From: Triangularia verruculosa
Lineage: Eukaryota > Ascomycota > Sordariomycetes > Sordariales > Podosporaceae
Direction: 5' to 3'
Assembly (NCBI GenBank): GCA_033296885.1
Contig: MU863880.1
Span: 248,001 to 312,000, forward strand
DNA: 64,000 nt
Part shown: in pieces, positions 24,335 through 35,669 of the stretch
Numbering within the stretch: the first letter of the stretch is position 1
How the letters are laid out: each line of letters opens with the position of its first letter
Position numbers and translations under genes: made by a program
The notes under the pieces: generated by a model
Databases searched by the model: none
The model's input: the letters and a program-made list of their open reading frames with translations, nothing else
Told to the model about the DNA's origin: nothing

Positions 24335-25499
24335 ATGTCTGCTCGATTTGACATTCCGCAATACCCTGAACGACGCGTTGGTGAGCCCATGCGCGCCTAT
24401 ATGCAGCGCGCAAACGCCAAGTACGACAGCGACTGGGCCGCGAAGGCGCGGGAGCAAAGGGTTCAGCAGACCGCAAGGCTCTCGACCCCGGAGGACCAGG
24501 ACGACGCCGCCATCCGCCGCTCCATCGAGACCAACGCCCACCTGTGGAAGCTGCCCGACAATGACGCCTGGCTAATACGCGCCCGGCTGGCGTACAGCAG
24601 GCCGCGACTTGAGCGCCCACAGCCCCGACAGCCCCGAACAGCCCCGACAGCCCCAGTACAACCGCCCGTCCCCGCCGCTCAACCTCCAATACCCCGAGGC
24701 CCGGTCTTTGTCTGATTGCGAATCCGATTCCGGAGCCGATTCCGATCATCTCATGCCTAGCGATAACGATAACTTTAGCTCTGAGCCGCCCTCAGAGCCG
24801 TATCAGACAAGGTCAAACCCTCCAATCGCTACGCAACCGCTACGGAATAAGCGCCGTAGAGAAGACGAGGAGGATATATACGGGCATCCCATCTCTCCCA
24901 CCTGTGGTTTGCGAAGCTGCGGCTGACTCTTTCTTCAGAATCAACGAGATTAAACGGCACAAAACAGAGCCTTTGGTGGATGTTCAATCGGACCCCACAC
25001 GGACGAGCTTAAAGCGTCGCCGCAACGTCGATATAACCGACGAAGAGCGGTATATTTACAACCGATTGTATCTGATTTATAATAAAGACGTCCAGTATGC
25101 TGACAGTCAACGGTTTTCAGGCCAATGCATGATCTCAAACGGCCGAGGATACAAACCAACCCGCCGTCACCACCCACAGATGCCGAGCCTGCCTTGGCCT
25201 CCATGCCGAGTCTACCCAGCGATGACGTTTCGCACGAGACTCAGAACGGCGTAAGTGGTGCGCCGGGAAGGCCGGCTCGCTCGACCAAGGCCGACATGCG
25301 CAACGCAGATAGGCTCCGCGTACAGCGCCAGAAACGCACACTACGGTCGTCTGCCTCTTCAAGAAACGATCAATTTGCAGCTGCTCACGCCCTGCTGGAG
25401 AACCTACGGGGATCACGGATAACGCGGCGATCAGGATCAGCACAGCTGTTCCAGTTGGATGACCGTGGCCGACCTATACTACAGAGAACCGTCCCGTGA
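24335..25499 (+). pseudogene. Broken or unrecognised ORF cluster in remnant
   Basis: Three overlapping blocks look weakly coding: an Arg/Ala-rich N-terminal block with a Pro tail (24335-24715), a middle block with TDEERYIYNRLYLIYNKDVQ (about 25050), and a C-terminal basic block with AHALLENLRGSRITRRSG (about 25400). No single frame or clean introns join them. They could be pieces of one decayed element gene or of a host gene caught in it. No family recognised. Confidence 0.3.
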
Positions 25500-25734
25500 G
25501 TACCGCGTCCATGCTCAGCATCAAGGCAGCATATCGATGCCATAAACGAAAGCAACGCCTACCTCGACAAGAAAGCCACACGCCGCGAGAGCCGACTGTC
25601 ATGAGCAGGGCGCCACGCCGCGGTTGTGAGCGCAGCAATAGGACGACGACGCGCCTGAAACTCTGGTGCCTTCGTCATTCTTCAACGCAGAGTCGCGACT
25701 ATGAAGCTATTCTATTAGCAGGTGGGGAAGAGCG

Positions 25735-26148
25735 TGTGTTGGTTATCCTGATAGGGTCGGGTGCAGCCAGTGACGTCTTTCTCTTTGTTGGTTTCCCAGA
25801 TACCTACGAGGAGACGACTAGGAAATGTATCAGCTATTTTGCAAAAGGTCGAGGAATAAGGACGAATGTGTGCTGGTTATCCTGACAGGGTCGGATGCAG
25901 TCAGTGATGTTCGTGCTCGGTTTCTTGACTTCAGCTAGAAACCCTTGATACAGGGGATATTAAGGAACGCGTCGTATACTATATATAGTGGTAGAGACTG
26001 GGATAAGTATATACTAGTTATCCCGACAGGGTCGGGTATAGTTAGTAATACTTATTCTTCCCTATCGTTTACCAGAGCCCGAAGTAATAGAAAGTACCAA
26101 AGACATATACCGGTTATCCTAACAGGGTTAGGTATAGCCGGCAATACC
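25735..26148 (+). repeat. Four tandem degenerate repeats
   Basis: A core GGTTATCCTGACAGGGTCGG followed by GTGCAGCCAGTGA-like sequence recurs at about 25735, 25868, 26008 and 26106 (spacing about 133, 140 and 98). Copies 1-2 keep C and G. Copies 3-4 have mostly C-to-T and G-to-A changes (TGTGCTGG becomes TATACTAG), consistent with RIP. Confidence 0.7.
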
Positions 26149-26249
26149 TCTGGTATTCTCCTACTCTTCTTACTTTATAGGACTTATATTATTAGGAAAA
26201 TTAAGTATTTAAATAACGAAATGGAAAGTATGGCAGGTATAAATTTTAT

Positions 26250-26433
26250 GACCTACGTAAGCTTCGGGATAAAATTTATGTTTTGCTTTTCATTTCTGGA
26301 TCGCATAACAAACCACTTTCTGGAATTATGATTTTGTTCCCGATTAGGACTCTTAGAAATGCCGTTATTGGGTTTAGTATAATGGAGCTATACGTGAAGA
26401 TATACGTGAAAGTTGTGGAGAGAGAGAGAGAGA

Positions 26434-26498
<65 letters not shown>

Positions 26499-26673
26499 AG
26501 AGTAAGAGTATAAGGTAGTGAGAGCCATGGGCAGTAGATTCAATTAAATTGATAGATTTGCGAGGGTTGTGGCGAGGGAGCCGTATGCCGGTTATAAGCC
26601 GGCTAGGCGCGCTAAAGCCTAGATTAAACGCGTATAGCAGGCTTAAACTTTATCCTAAAACTTACGTAGGTTG
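26250..26673. repeat. Inverted repeat flanking GA microsatellite
   Basis: ACCTACGTAAGCTTCGGGAT at 26251-26270 and its continuation to 26278 is matched in inverted orientation at about 26644-26672. The two arms, near 28 bp each, differ almost only by transitions. They enclose about 370 bp, including the GA tract. Confidence 0.6.
26418..26496. repeat. GA dinucleotide microsatellite
   Basis: Nearly uninterrupted (GA)n of about 79 bases with one GGG interruption, followed by GTAAGA triplet-like repeats. Likely length-variable between strains. Confidence 0.95.
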
Positions 26674-26864
26674 ACACAAGTGCCTAGCATTCACGAGTGC
26701 GCAACGTCGTGTACTTCACTCGCATGTTTTCAACATTCCTCAGCACCTCGAGGCTCAACATGCATGTTAGGGATGAGGCCTTGAAACCAATATTGAAATC
26801 GAAATGCATATATACTGGGCCTATCACCAAATTTTACCCAAGCGATTTTATGCCATTCACTTAG

Positions 26865-28418
26865 CTAACTCATCCGTTGCGTCGAGCCGCTTCTCGCACC
26901 CTTTCCGGTAGGGGCAACCTTGTCATCAGCCTTTCCGAAAGAGGGACGCCGAGTGCGCAGGTTTCCGACTGTAGACCCCAATTCCTCGTCTTCGGTCTCT
27001 TTTGGAGCCTGCTGAGTTCCGTTCTTGACACGAATTGGATCGCTGATGTGTGGCCCGCTCTTGAAGGCGTGGTAACCAGTTGAAATATGTCCGGTCTGGC
27101 TATTCTTCCGATCTTTTGCCTCCTCGATGGGCGCAGCACTGTCAATAACAGTTTGCTTGAGGGCAGCAGAGTTGGATGACAGCCTCATACGGCCCTCAGT
27201 GGGCAGGGCCGCGAGGAACGATGCGATACAGCCCGCGACAAGAGGGGTGGCTTATGTATGTGTTAGCATACTATCACGAGACAAAATGAAGCAAGCAAGG
27301 CCGTGGAGTAGGGCAAGAGGTGCTTACCAAATGAAGTGCCCTTGTCTGTCAACACTCCCTGGGTTATCCCTTCCAAAGTGGGAACAGGAACATCGAAGGC
27401 GGGAGCATAGACGTCGACACCTAGATCAGGAACGTTAATACTGTTAGACATCCAAAAGAATGCTGGTCTCTGGTAGGCATGAGACAAGACCATACCTGTA
27501 CCATGATAGAATCGGCGGCAATTGAGATCCTTGTCATATCCTCCAACAGTCAGGACACCAGGGTGCATTGCAGGAAGCCCCAAGCCGCGAGTAGCGTTCA
27601 ACTTGGCGCCCAAGTTCGAGTCACGGCTTGCTGCATATTTTTCAAAGTCCTCACGCAGCTCTTTTGTCACCTCCTTTGCTGGAGAGTTACCTGCAGCAGC
27701 AACAACAAGAAGACCGGCCTTCAAAACCTGGCTGATTGACTCAAAACAAGCGTTTATGATATCAGTCGGCTTGTCGATGACCTGGTTCGATGGGTCGTAT
27801 TTGACTCCCACACCGAGAGAACAAACGACGAGACCAGGTTTCCCGTAGTGGAACGCTTGGTGGTGGGTGATTACCTTCTGAAGCGCGTTGCTCAGGTCTT
27901 TCCCGTCAGTGCCTCGTCGCAGCACGCAGATGGTGGCATTTGGTGCTGCCTGCCTGATGATGCTGAGTACGATGTTGCCGTGAAACCAATCGGACTTGTG
28001 AGCGCTGAGAGCAGCAAGCCTTGTTTTCTCTTGCTCGGGGGTTTCTGAGTCCAGGGACCTGATCTGCTCGAAACCGGGCTGATGAATGTGGCAAATGTCG
28101 TTAGATTAACAAAGCAGCCTCATAGGTAATTTCCTTGAAGAACATGGATGTATTTACCTCCGTCTTCGTCGGATCATTGGGGTTCTTGAGCAAGACGGAG
28201 TTCTCAAGGGCGTAAATGACGACACCCGCACCGCCGCCACTGTACGTCTTGCCAGCCTGATGACCCTCCGTCATGTTGTGGGAGACTGAGGCATATCCCC
28301 ACCAGTTCCTGGCTTCGGTGGCATGTTTTCCTTCCATTGCGTGATGTTCGGGCTGGTCGTTGAAGAGCAAGAATAGGTAGGTCGATGCTGGGAATCTAGA
28401 GTGATGTTGGAAATGTGG
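26865..28418 (-). CDS. Subtilisin-like protease, Asp replaced; 5' end missing
   Basis: Four exons (28418-28158, 28078-27496, 27420-27328, 27250-26865) splice in phase and encode about 353 aa. Introns have good sites (GTAAAT with CTAAC branch; GTATGG with acceptor GATCTAG; GTAAGC with acceptor CATAAG). The proteinase K-like core is recognisable: NWWGYASVSHN; VVIYALENSV at the catalytic Asp block; FHGNIVLSII at the His block; GLLVVAAAGNS (oxyanion Asn); GVDVYAPA; and GTSFATPLVAG (catalytic Ser, restored by splicing). The first block reads YALENS where the family has YVIDTG, so Glu (codon 28205-28203) stands in place of the Asp. His (27982-27980) and Ser (27334-27332) remain. The first exon here starts at an acceptor (GCTGAC branch, CATAG), so upstream exons for signal and propeptide are missing from my model. 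The ORF at 28899-28690 is one candidate. Confidence 0.7.
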
Positions 28419-29997
28419 CTATGGACACAGTCAGCATAAAGGTTTGTGATCTTTATAGATATTGGGTCTTTTGGGAGCTGGACCCAAAGTCGGAGACTCC
28501 TTTCCGGTCAGCTCTTCGCATCTTCCATGGCGTTCATCACTGCAGCTGAATCACGGCGCTAAACCATCCAGCTCGATATTGACAAGCCACAATGAGCAGC
28601 AACGGCCTGAATCCAGAACGATGAACGGGTTCTATTGAACTTAGTGTGGACTGAGAAAATAGTGCAGATACTATAGATGCACTTAGTGATTATGGACTGC
28701 GTCTAGAAAAAGGCATCCTCATGTACAGAGCTGGAGATGTTGGATTCTTAAGTGGGGCGCACTCAGGGGGTAAACAGGGGTAATCGCCAAGCATTCTCTT
28801 GAGGGCAACATCACTCATCGATTTCACAGAGTAGCTAAAACGCCTAAACACTTGATGGCGAATAGATACCAGCGACAGGTTAAAGTCGCGCTCTGACATT
28901 TGGAATACTAGAGGGATGAGGCGCCCATTCTACCCACCTTGATGGAATACCCGTCTTAGCTTACCTGCTGTGGTCAAACTGGCCTACAGTGAACAAATCA
29001 CGTATTCTATTGCATGAACTTTCCCTTGAATTTCAGCTCCAATAGATGAATTGTCAGAGTTCTCCGGCCTGGTTGGACTACGGATTGTCGTTTCGTTGAT
29101 CCTTTGGAAGCAGACTCCAACTCACATCTCGTCGCGGAAGTATTTCCTAATGCAAAGTCCTAAGAAACCGAGGCTCCAAAATAGCTATCACATGATGCAT
29201 CCTCAGGTAACCAAATATTCGGTCTGCGCAGACACAACTTTCAGACTCACACGCCTCTTCCCCGCTGCGTGATGAAGATAGCGTAAGCGTAAGCGGTGAT
29301 CCTAAATGGCGTCAAAGTTAGGTGCTTAAGGTAGCGAGCGGCGCGTGCGTCTTGTTCAATGCAACCGTGGATAGTGAGGATACCCAATACGATATCAAAG
29401 TCGAGCTCTGACGTGTTCTGCATGCAACTCTTTCTCCAACTCTGATCGGAGAAAGGCGAGGGCTGAGGGCTCGATGCTACCTTCTTGTAATGATGAGTAA
29501 CACCACGCCATTAACGGAACCTCCAAGAGACTCTGCAGTTAAAAAGCTCGTAACCAGTCTTCCGGGTCCGACTTCCGGTTGATAACTCATGGGATTAGCA
29601 ATCATAATGTCGGGCTGGCCCAATTTGCAGATTTGAAATGAGGTAAAATTCCCTAAACAGGATCGCATTGGCGGAGAAAGTTTATGTATCGAAGGAAGGA
29701 AGAGCGGCCGAGATGCGGGTATTGTGACGTTGAGCAACCTGAAAAAGGCGGAATCATCACACGCACCGTGCAGAGGGCCGAATGCAACATCGTCGGCGGC
29801 AGGCTCACTGGCGAGGCGAATCATTCATTCTTTTATCAGAATCCCGGGCTGGGGACCTTTTCAAGAATTCGGTGAGCGCGGAGCATAACGAACTGCTGGC
29901 AGCTGGGTGCGGGACCAAGCTATAAATCCTCGTTTTCCCAGCATCCTTCTCTCCTGCCCTCTGCATCACATTTCTCATCTACGGTACTTTCCTCAAC
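28419..29997. other. Intergenic; may hold 5' exon of subtilase
   Basis: Upstream of the subtilase-like gene (-) and of the carboxypeptidase (+). A 69-codon minus frame (28899-28690, MSERDFNLSLVSIRHQ start) might be a propeptide exon, but no clean splice joins it. Otherwise nothing seen. Confidence 0.35.
29921..29927 (+). promoter_or_regulatory. TATA box of carboxypeptidase gene
   Basis: TATAAAT, 71 bases before the ATG at 29998, followed by a C/T-rich leader. Confidence 0.6.
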
Positions 29998-31341
29998 ATG
30001 AAGTTCCCCACGTTCCTCACATTCCTCGCACAATTGGCGGCAACTCAGGCCTGCCTCACTGACATTGAACGTCAAGGCGGTCACATCATTGACCTCAAAG
30101 CCCACAGCGCCAGAGGCGTGATCAATCGTCGGCAAGCAAACATCGGCACTGTTCCCGTCGCGACTGGTGACCGCTTCCAGAATGGTATTATTGCCCCTCG
30201 TGGTCTCGGGAGCAATCCCAACGCTACATTCGACAGCATCCTCAACATCGGCGAGATCAAGTCCGCTGTGCTCGGCCTTGCTAAACGGTATGGCAAGGAC
30301 AAAGTAGAGTACTTTGAATTGCCTCACAAGACATACGAGAACAGGACAATGTACGGCGCCAAGATTGGTGGAAATGGGAAGAAGGGCAACCGAGGCTACA
30401 AAGTCCTTCTCGAAAGCGGCATTCACTCTCGTGAAAGAGGTGGGCCTGACCACTTGATCTACTTCATCGCCGATCTTCTCCAAGCTGCCAAGGAGAACAA
30501 GGGCTTGGTGTATGGAGGCATGTCATATTCTGCTGCTCTGGTGCAGTCAGCATTAGCCCAGGGTATCATCATCATTCCCGTCGTCAACCCCGACGGTTTG
30601 GCCTTTGATCAGGCAACCGATTCCTGCTGGAGAAAGAACCGCAACCCAGCTAGGGCCATCGATGGAGAGCCAAGCTCTATCGGAGTGGATTTGAACCGCA
30701 ACTTTGCGCCGGTGTGGAACTTCACACAGGCATTCGCTCCCGGTATTGATCCTTCTTCAGACGACCCAAAGAGCGAGATTTATCACGGTACTGGACCGCT
30801 GTCAGAGCCGGAGACAAAGAATGTTGACTGGACGCTGGATCAGTTCCCTGACCTTGGGTGGTTCCTGGATCTCCATTCACCAGCGACCCTGGTTCTGTAT
30901 GGTTGGTGCCACGATTCGAATCAGGCTTTGGACCGGTCACAGAGTTGGCAGAATGCGACCTTCGACGGAAAGAGAGGTGTGGTACCGGACAAGCCTGGAT
31001 TTGAGTACAAGGAGTTTTTGGAGCAGAAGGACTGGGACGCGTTGACATTGGCTGCTGCGAGAGTTGCTGGAGGAATGACGGACTCGACCGGACGATTCTA
31101 CCGAGCGCTTCAGGCCCCCCATTTATATCCTAGCAGTGGATGCTCTGCCGATCAGGGTCTTATCAGGGCGGCTCTGGATCCCAAGAAGAAAAAGGTATAT
31201 GGGATTGGTGTCGAATTTGGAATGTGGAATGAGGAGGTCGAGTGCAAGTTCTATCCAACCGAGGAGACGCATAGACTGAACATGATTGAGAGTAGCACGG
31301 CGTTTATGGAGCTGTTGCTGACTGCTGCGAGGTTGGGATGA
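29998..31341 (+). CDS. Secreted zinc carboxypeptidase (peptidase family M14)
   Basis: An intronless 447-aa frame. A signal peptide (MKFPTFLTFLAQLAATQA) precedes a propeptide-like region. The M14 residues are all visible: zinc ligands H143 and E146 in GIHSRERGG, the third ligand H293 in FLDLHS, the substrate-binding NPDG and VDLNRNF (N233, R234), and the catalytic Glu406 in GVEFG. It should remove C-terminal residues from peptides outside the cell or in the vacuole; specificity (A or B type) is not clear. Its length matches fungal M14 enzymes. The next gene upstream is the subtilase-like gene in divergent orientation, a plausible but unproven functional pairing of peptidases. Confidence 0.93.
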   Translation: MKFPTFLTFLAQLAATQACLTDIERQGGHIIDLKAHSARGVINRRQANIGTVPVATGDRFQNGIIAPRGLGSNPNATFDSILNIGEIKSAVLGLAKRYGKDKVEYFELPHKTYENRTMYGAKIGGNGKKGNRGYKVLLESGIHSRERGGPDHLIYFIADLLQAAKENKGLVYGGMSYSAALVQSALAQGIIIIPVVNPDGLAFDQATDSCWRKNRNPARAIDGEPSSIGVDLNRNFAPVWNFTQAFAPGIDPSSDDPKSEIYHGTGPLSEPETKNVDWTLDQFPDLGWFLDLHSPATLVLYGWCHDSNQALDRSQSWQNATFDGKRGVVPDKPGFEYKEFLEQKDWDALTLAAARVAGGMTDSTGRFYRALQAPHLYPSSGCSADQGLIRAALDPKKKKVYGIGVEFGMWNEEVECKFYPTEETHRLNMIESSTAFMELLLTAARLG

Positions 31342-32287
31342 TCTCACATAGAACTGCTTGGACGGTCCCTAAGAAGCAACAATAGGCACAATCATTTAGA
31401 CCAGTTGGAGGAAAATCCCAGCTCATGCTGTTGGAATCCCAGTTCTTTAGCAATCTTTAGATGGTAACGTTGTCAAATGCTACTCAATGACTTTACATTT
31501 ATACTGCTTATACTAGAACGTTGCAACACCCCTGGTCAACATGCAGATATAGCGTGGAAACGACGAGCTAGACGCCTTGAACTTCTCGCGGACACGTAAA
31601 AGGAAGCGTGGCAGTGCTCACCAGCGTCGGGCACACAACTACATTCTAAGGTAAGGTAAGGTAGATACGAATGTGAAGCTGAACTTTCCTTCAACCTTTT
31701 ATCTCTAAGTACCTAGTGACATCACTCTCAGATTTCGTTTTCTTTGCTAATTCAACACCGTTTGATTTGCATTTGATAGGATACCTAAGCTACGATAGGT
31801 ATGGGCAGTTTCATAGCCAGTGCATTATCGCTGGATGACGCCCAGCAGATCTTGCTCAATATCTTGAGCGGGGCTGTAGACATCGTAAATGTGCAAACTC
31901 ACCCACTGACCTCTGGCCACCTACTGGCTTTCGACCAGACACCTACCTGGTTCACGCATCATCTACCTCTTCCGCCCAATAATGAGTCTGATGGGTGGGC
32001 CAAGGTGCATATCAATGCCTCAGCGTAAGAGCCTTGGCTGAACACCTTGCGGGGTTGTCGCAGTGGCTGAGCGACTGGTCGTACAAAATAAGGCGGCTGA
32101 GTGGGGTGAGTGCATAAGGTATTTTGCCATATATCAAGCCATTCCCCCAATTTCCTAGCGTGGCTTGCAGTCCGCGGACTCTCTCAATTAAACACTCGTT
32201 CCCTCGGCGCTTTTCCGACGCTGTCGGGGTATGAAGTAACGGAACGGTGTGTTGTCATCCAAAGGCTCCAATTAATCAGATTTCACC
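31342..32287. other. Intergenic; one doubtful small ORF
   Basis: A 75-codon plus-strand frame (31801-32028, starts MGSFIASALSLDDAQQ) is the only candidate. It may be a small or remnant gene, without known domains. Confidence 0.35.
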
Positions 32288-35200
32288 ATGGCTTCTAGCG
32301 GGGGTTCATCGGCTAAGGGACGGGCCAAATTCAGCATCGATGACGAAGAGGTATGATCCGCACATGCTGTCCGTTCAAGTTCAGCCCACAAGCTTCCTCA
32401 GAGACTAACGAAAAATGCAAAAGGGGCGAGAGCAGAGTTCGGAACCGCGCGACTGTACGGAGGTCTTGTTGGATTCACGTTCCGCCGGGCATTCCTTTTT
32501 GAGAAGTCAATTGTCGGCGATAGGAAGTTCTCATGATCTTCCGCTGCAGAGACATGAACTCAAACCAGTTGGGGGAAAGCCCACAGGGAAGTTGCGCTCT
32601 CTGTATCAACATTTGAAACCTGCCTTAACTGCGCAGCCGCCTTCAGCTTCAAATTCAGGTCATTCGGCACTAGATTCCACCGTCAAAGCAGATGGATCTT
32701 TACCTTCCCTGTTCCCAGACTCTTCAGATCCCACCGTATTCCAGGAATTCAGCGAGTTCTTCGGTAATATCTTGATTGAACATACTGGAGCATTGTCTTG
32801 GCTTCGAGAAGATCATATTCGGTTCAACGACGAGTCAAGTGCAAAGAATGCAGGCTTCATCGGCAGCTTTCTACGATACTATGCGTCACAAGGCTTCGAA
32901 CAACCCTTGTTTATTGTGGCAAATTTAGTGAGGCTCTCTGCAAATCAAATCAGTGACCACTTTCTGGCCAGGGTTTACACAGGTCGACAACCGCCTGAAA
33001 GACACGCACTTCCGTTTAGCCCTGCACTACTTATACTTTCGATGGCTTCTTGAATAAGAAACCCCTCAGAGCTGGACAGTGTTCCCGGGAGGGGCCTCCG
33101 GGCTCTTTACCTTGCCCTGAGATCGTCAAAGAAATTACACGGCTGATTCTCGAGCATGATGAATTTGGTAGATTGGTGCATCGGATTCAACGATTATTCT
33201 TCCCGGATGATGAAATGCAGCACATCCGTTCCCAAGTCTTGGTAAGTTTGGGCCGGAAAATGTCTAACAGCAGGTCGACATTGTTTAGGGCTACCTTCGA
33301 TTCTGACTGGAAACCAGTTGAGTTTCTGCGAACTCAGTTCGATGGTCGCCTACCATCTGTTGGATCCATGGTGTCAGTAACAGGCTCGGCACTATACGCT
33401 TACGCGACATCATGCGAAGAATATATGGCGACCACATGGCCCGACTCAGGCATGGAGTTCCTCTCAAAGTTGCACCAATTCTTAGATGAAGAAGTAAAAG
33501 GTAGTGACATGGTACCGCCATCGCAGCCTGACGACACATCACCTGGTAAGTGCCGACTTTGATGCTAAGATTGTCAGAGTTATTTGCAGTTTGCTAATGT
33601 TCAAGTTCCAAGTTGAATCTGAAGACCATAATAGCCCTAGCGTCAGCTTTAGTTTGTCGTTAAACGGCTCGTTGACGGCCACGATCAATGGCACTATGGC
33701 GACAGTCATCGATGTTGCACAACAACTGGCGTGGTTAAGCGCGGCATTGGGCACATCGCCTGCAGATCATGAAGAATCTACGTATTGCAAAACATCCCTG
33801 ACAGTATCGAATGACAGCAAAGAGACCCGCGAAACCTGTTTCAAAATTTCACGGAGCTTCGAGGAGATCCCAGTCGCCGAGAAAACGGTGTGTTGGTTAC
33901 CTCTCTTCTCCAATGCGACAGTGGCCTGGGGTTTTCTAACTCCTGCAAGACTTGGGGGCGTGGGACTTGAGATTTCCGTGCCTCTGATGGCCAGTCTCAC
34001 GGGGGCTCGTCATGCTGTTGAATACCAGAATGGCATCGTGCTGAAAGGACTATCCACAATGCTGGTCCCGACAAATTGTACGAGAATCGGCCCTAGGAGG
34101 TGTGTTCAGTGGCACTTCATCTTTCAGAAGAACGAATCCAGAAGGCTTTCGTATCAATATGGCATTGCCCAGTGCCAGAACAGAGTCTTCCTTGAGCAGC
34201 TCGACTTGTCATCTCTAACGAGTATCAGAGCCTTCGTTGGCTGGTGCTCGTCGGTGGAAATGAAACTTGGCCATGTGAATGTAGATTATGAGAACATCAG
34301 ATACTCTGGGGCCCAAGAAGTCGGGAATGGCTTAAGGGTACGCGGCGGCAGTCTGGGGTTTCAACAATTTGCATTGGCTCAGGTGGACTTTACCCTTGGA
34401 GCGAAGGACGGAAGATGTCATTTCCAGCGGAGAGGGCCCTACGATCGACTCGTTGAAATAGCCGAGCGGACATACATATTGTTACTTGATACCGGGACGC
34501 GCCGTGCATGGCTTGTGCCTGCATCTGGTGTCTTGATGCATGTGGCACAACATCGCAACAAGCTCAACCCCTATATCTCCGGCGGAACAAGGGTCATCTT
34601 CGAGGATAGGCCCTCATTCAAGGAACAACTACTCTTCAACTGCTCAACCAATCTTTCTGATGAGACACAATATCACTTCAAGGACATGATCACAAGTGTT
34701 TGGTCCATTTTGGAGTTCCTTTTGGACCAAACAGTGAAATCAGAAACAAATTCCGGATTGGATATTTTGTCACCTTTTGAACGTGCCATAGAAGGCTACG
34801 AGTTCAAAGATGTGGTGCAAGAACGGTCTCCCTTAAGAAGGAAGAAATGGAAACTCAGAGAAGGTGCCGGTCGATGGCCTGCATTGATCAAAGACATCAA
34901 CACCCTCGTCCTTTTTGCCAGCGGGCTTGGTGACTTGATAAAACCTTCTGCAACTCAAGTTGGCTTATGCCGCATGTGGAAGACAGTCCCCAACAACAAG
35001 GACTACTTGGTCACCACGATCAAGATAGTTCTCGATCTTTATGAGGTTGCAGGTTGCGAGGAAACTCGACAGTATATCACAACCAGGTCTCAGCTTCGGT
35101 GGCATCAAGGTGAAGGAGCGCTGCTTTTCGAAGACTGCCTGCACCCGGATTTCCATTCTTGCCTCTGTAATCGTGTACAACGCCTGGTTACGCGCGGTTT

Positions 35201-35669
35201 CATGGGTAAAATTGAAGTACCGGGACACCTTGAAGAGAATGGAGCTATCATTTTCGGCAAGCAGCGAGCATCTCCATACTTGAAATATCGTGGTTCACCA
35301 AATGACAGCTGTGCCGAGATCAAGAAGACATCGACTACAGCAAGGCTTCAAGGTCGTCTTCAACAGATTTTCGGCATCGAGGTGAACAAACAAATTGATC
35401 TAGGCCCACCAGTATCGTTTTCCTCCAGTTTGGCCAAGGGGACCTTTTGCCAGACAGTCGATGATCATACAAGGGGCTCTAGCCAGACCACGCCACTCAC
35501 TGAACCACAGACCGGCTTGGGGAATGAGAACCGGGCTTTTGTACTCGAAAGGAAGGAGCGCGTGGATCCAACTCACATGAGTACTTCTGATCATCCTGAC
35601 ATCATTGCCAGTGGTTCAAATTATCATCCTGCTAGTGCCTTGACCGGCAATGGCAATGGACATGGATGA
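32288..35669 (+). CDS. Large conserved fungal protein of unknown function
   Basis: Model: exons 32288-32350, 32424-32972, 33020-33545 and 33613-35669, about 1064 aa. Exon 1 (MASSGGSSAKGRAKFSIDDE) joins through a 73-nt intron (GTATGA, branch GACTAAC, acceptor AAAAG). The next introns are 47 nt (GTTTAC to GTTTAG) and 67 nt (GTAAGT, branch GCTAAT, acceptor CCAAG); all are in phase. The long last exon has blocks such as DVAQQLAWLSAALG, YILLLDTGTRRAWLVPASG and LFEDCLHPDFHSC. The type recurs in Pezizomycotina as hypothetical proteins; I know of no function. There is no signal peptide or clear membrane segment. One oddity: a perfect-looking intron at 33242-33288 cannot be removed without breaking the frame. 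Confidence 0.75.

Larger units (their letters stand above)
24242..26680. mobile_element. Decayed repeat/transposon remnant, RIP-like
   Basis: The left part (24.3-25.6 kb) is GC-rich with several short open frames in different phases: 24335-24715 (begins MSARFDIPQYPERR), 24609-24926 (acidic), 24904-25254 and 25125-25499 (basic, Arg/Ser-rich). The right part (25.9-26.7 kb) is AT-rich and holds tandem degenerate repeats, a long GA run and an inverted repeat whose arms differ almost only by transitions. The TG-to-TA and CA-to-TA changes match the known RIP signature. I see no transposase, integrase or reverse-transcriptase motif, so the element class is unknown. Confidence 0.5.

Noticed and set aside
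32045..32080. Sequence TGGCTGAGCGACTGG resembling a tRNA-Ser/Leu box A
   Set aside because: No box B or T-arm within the next 100 bases.
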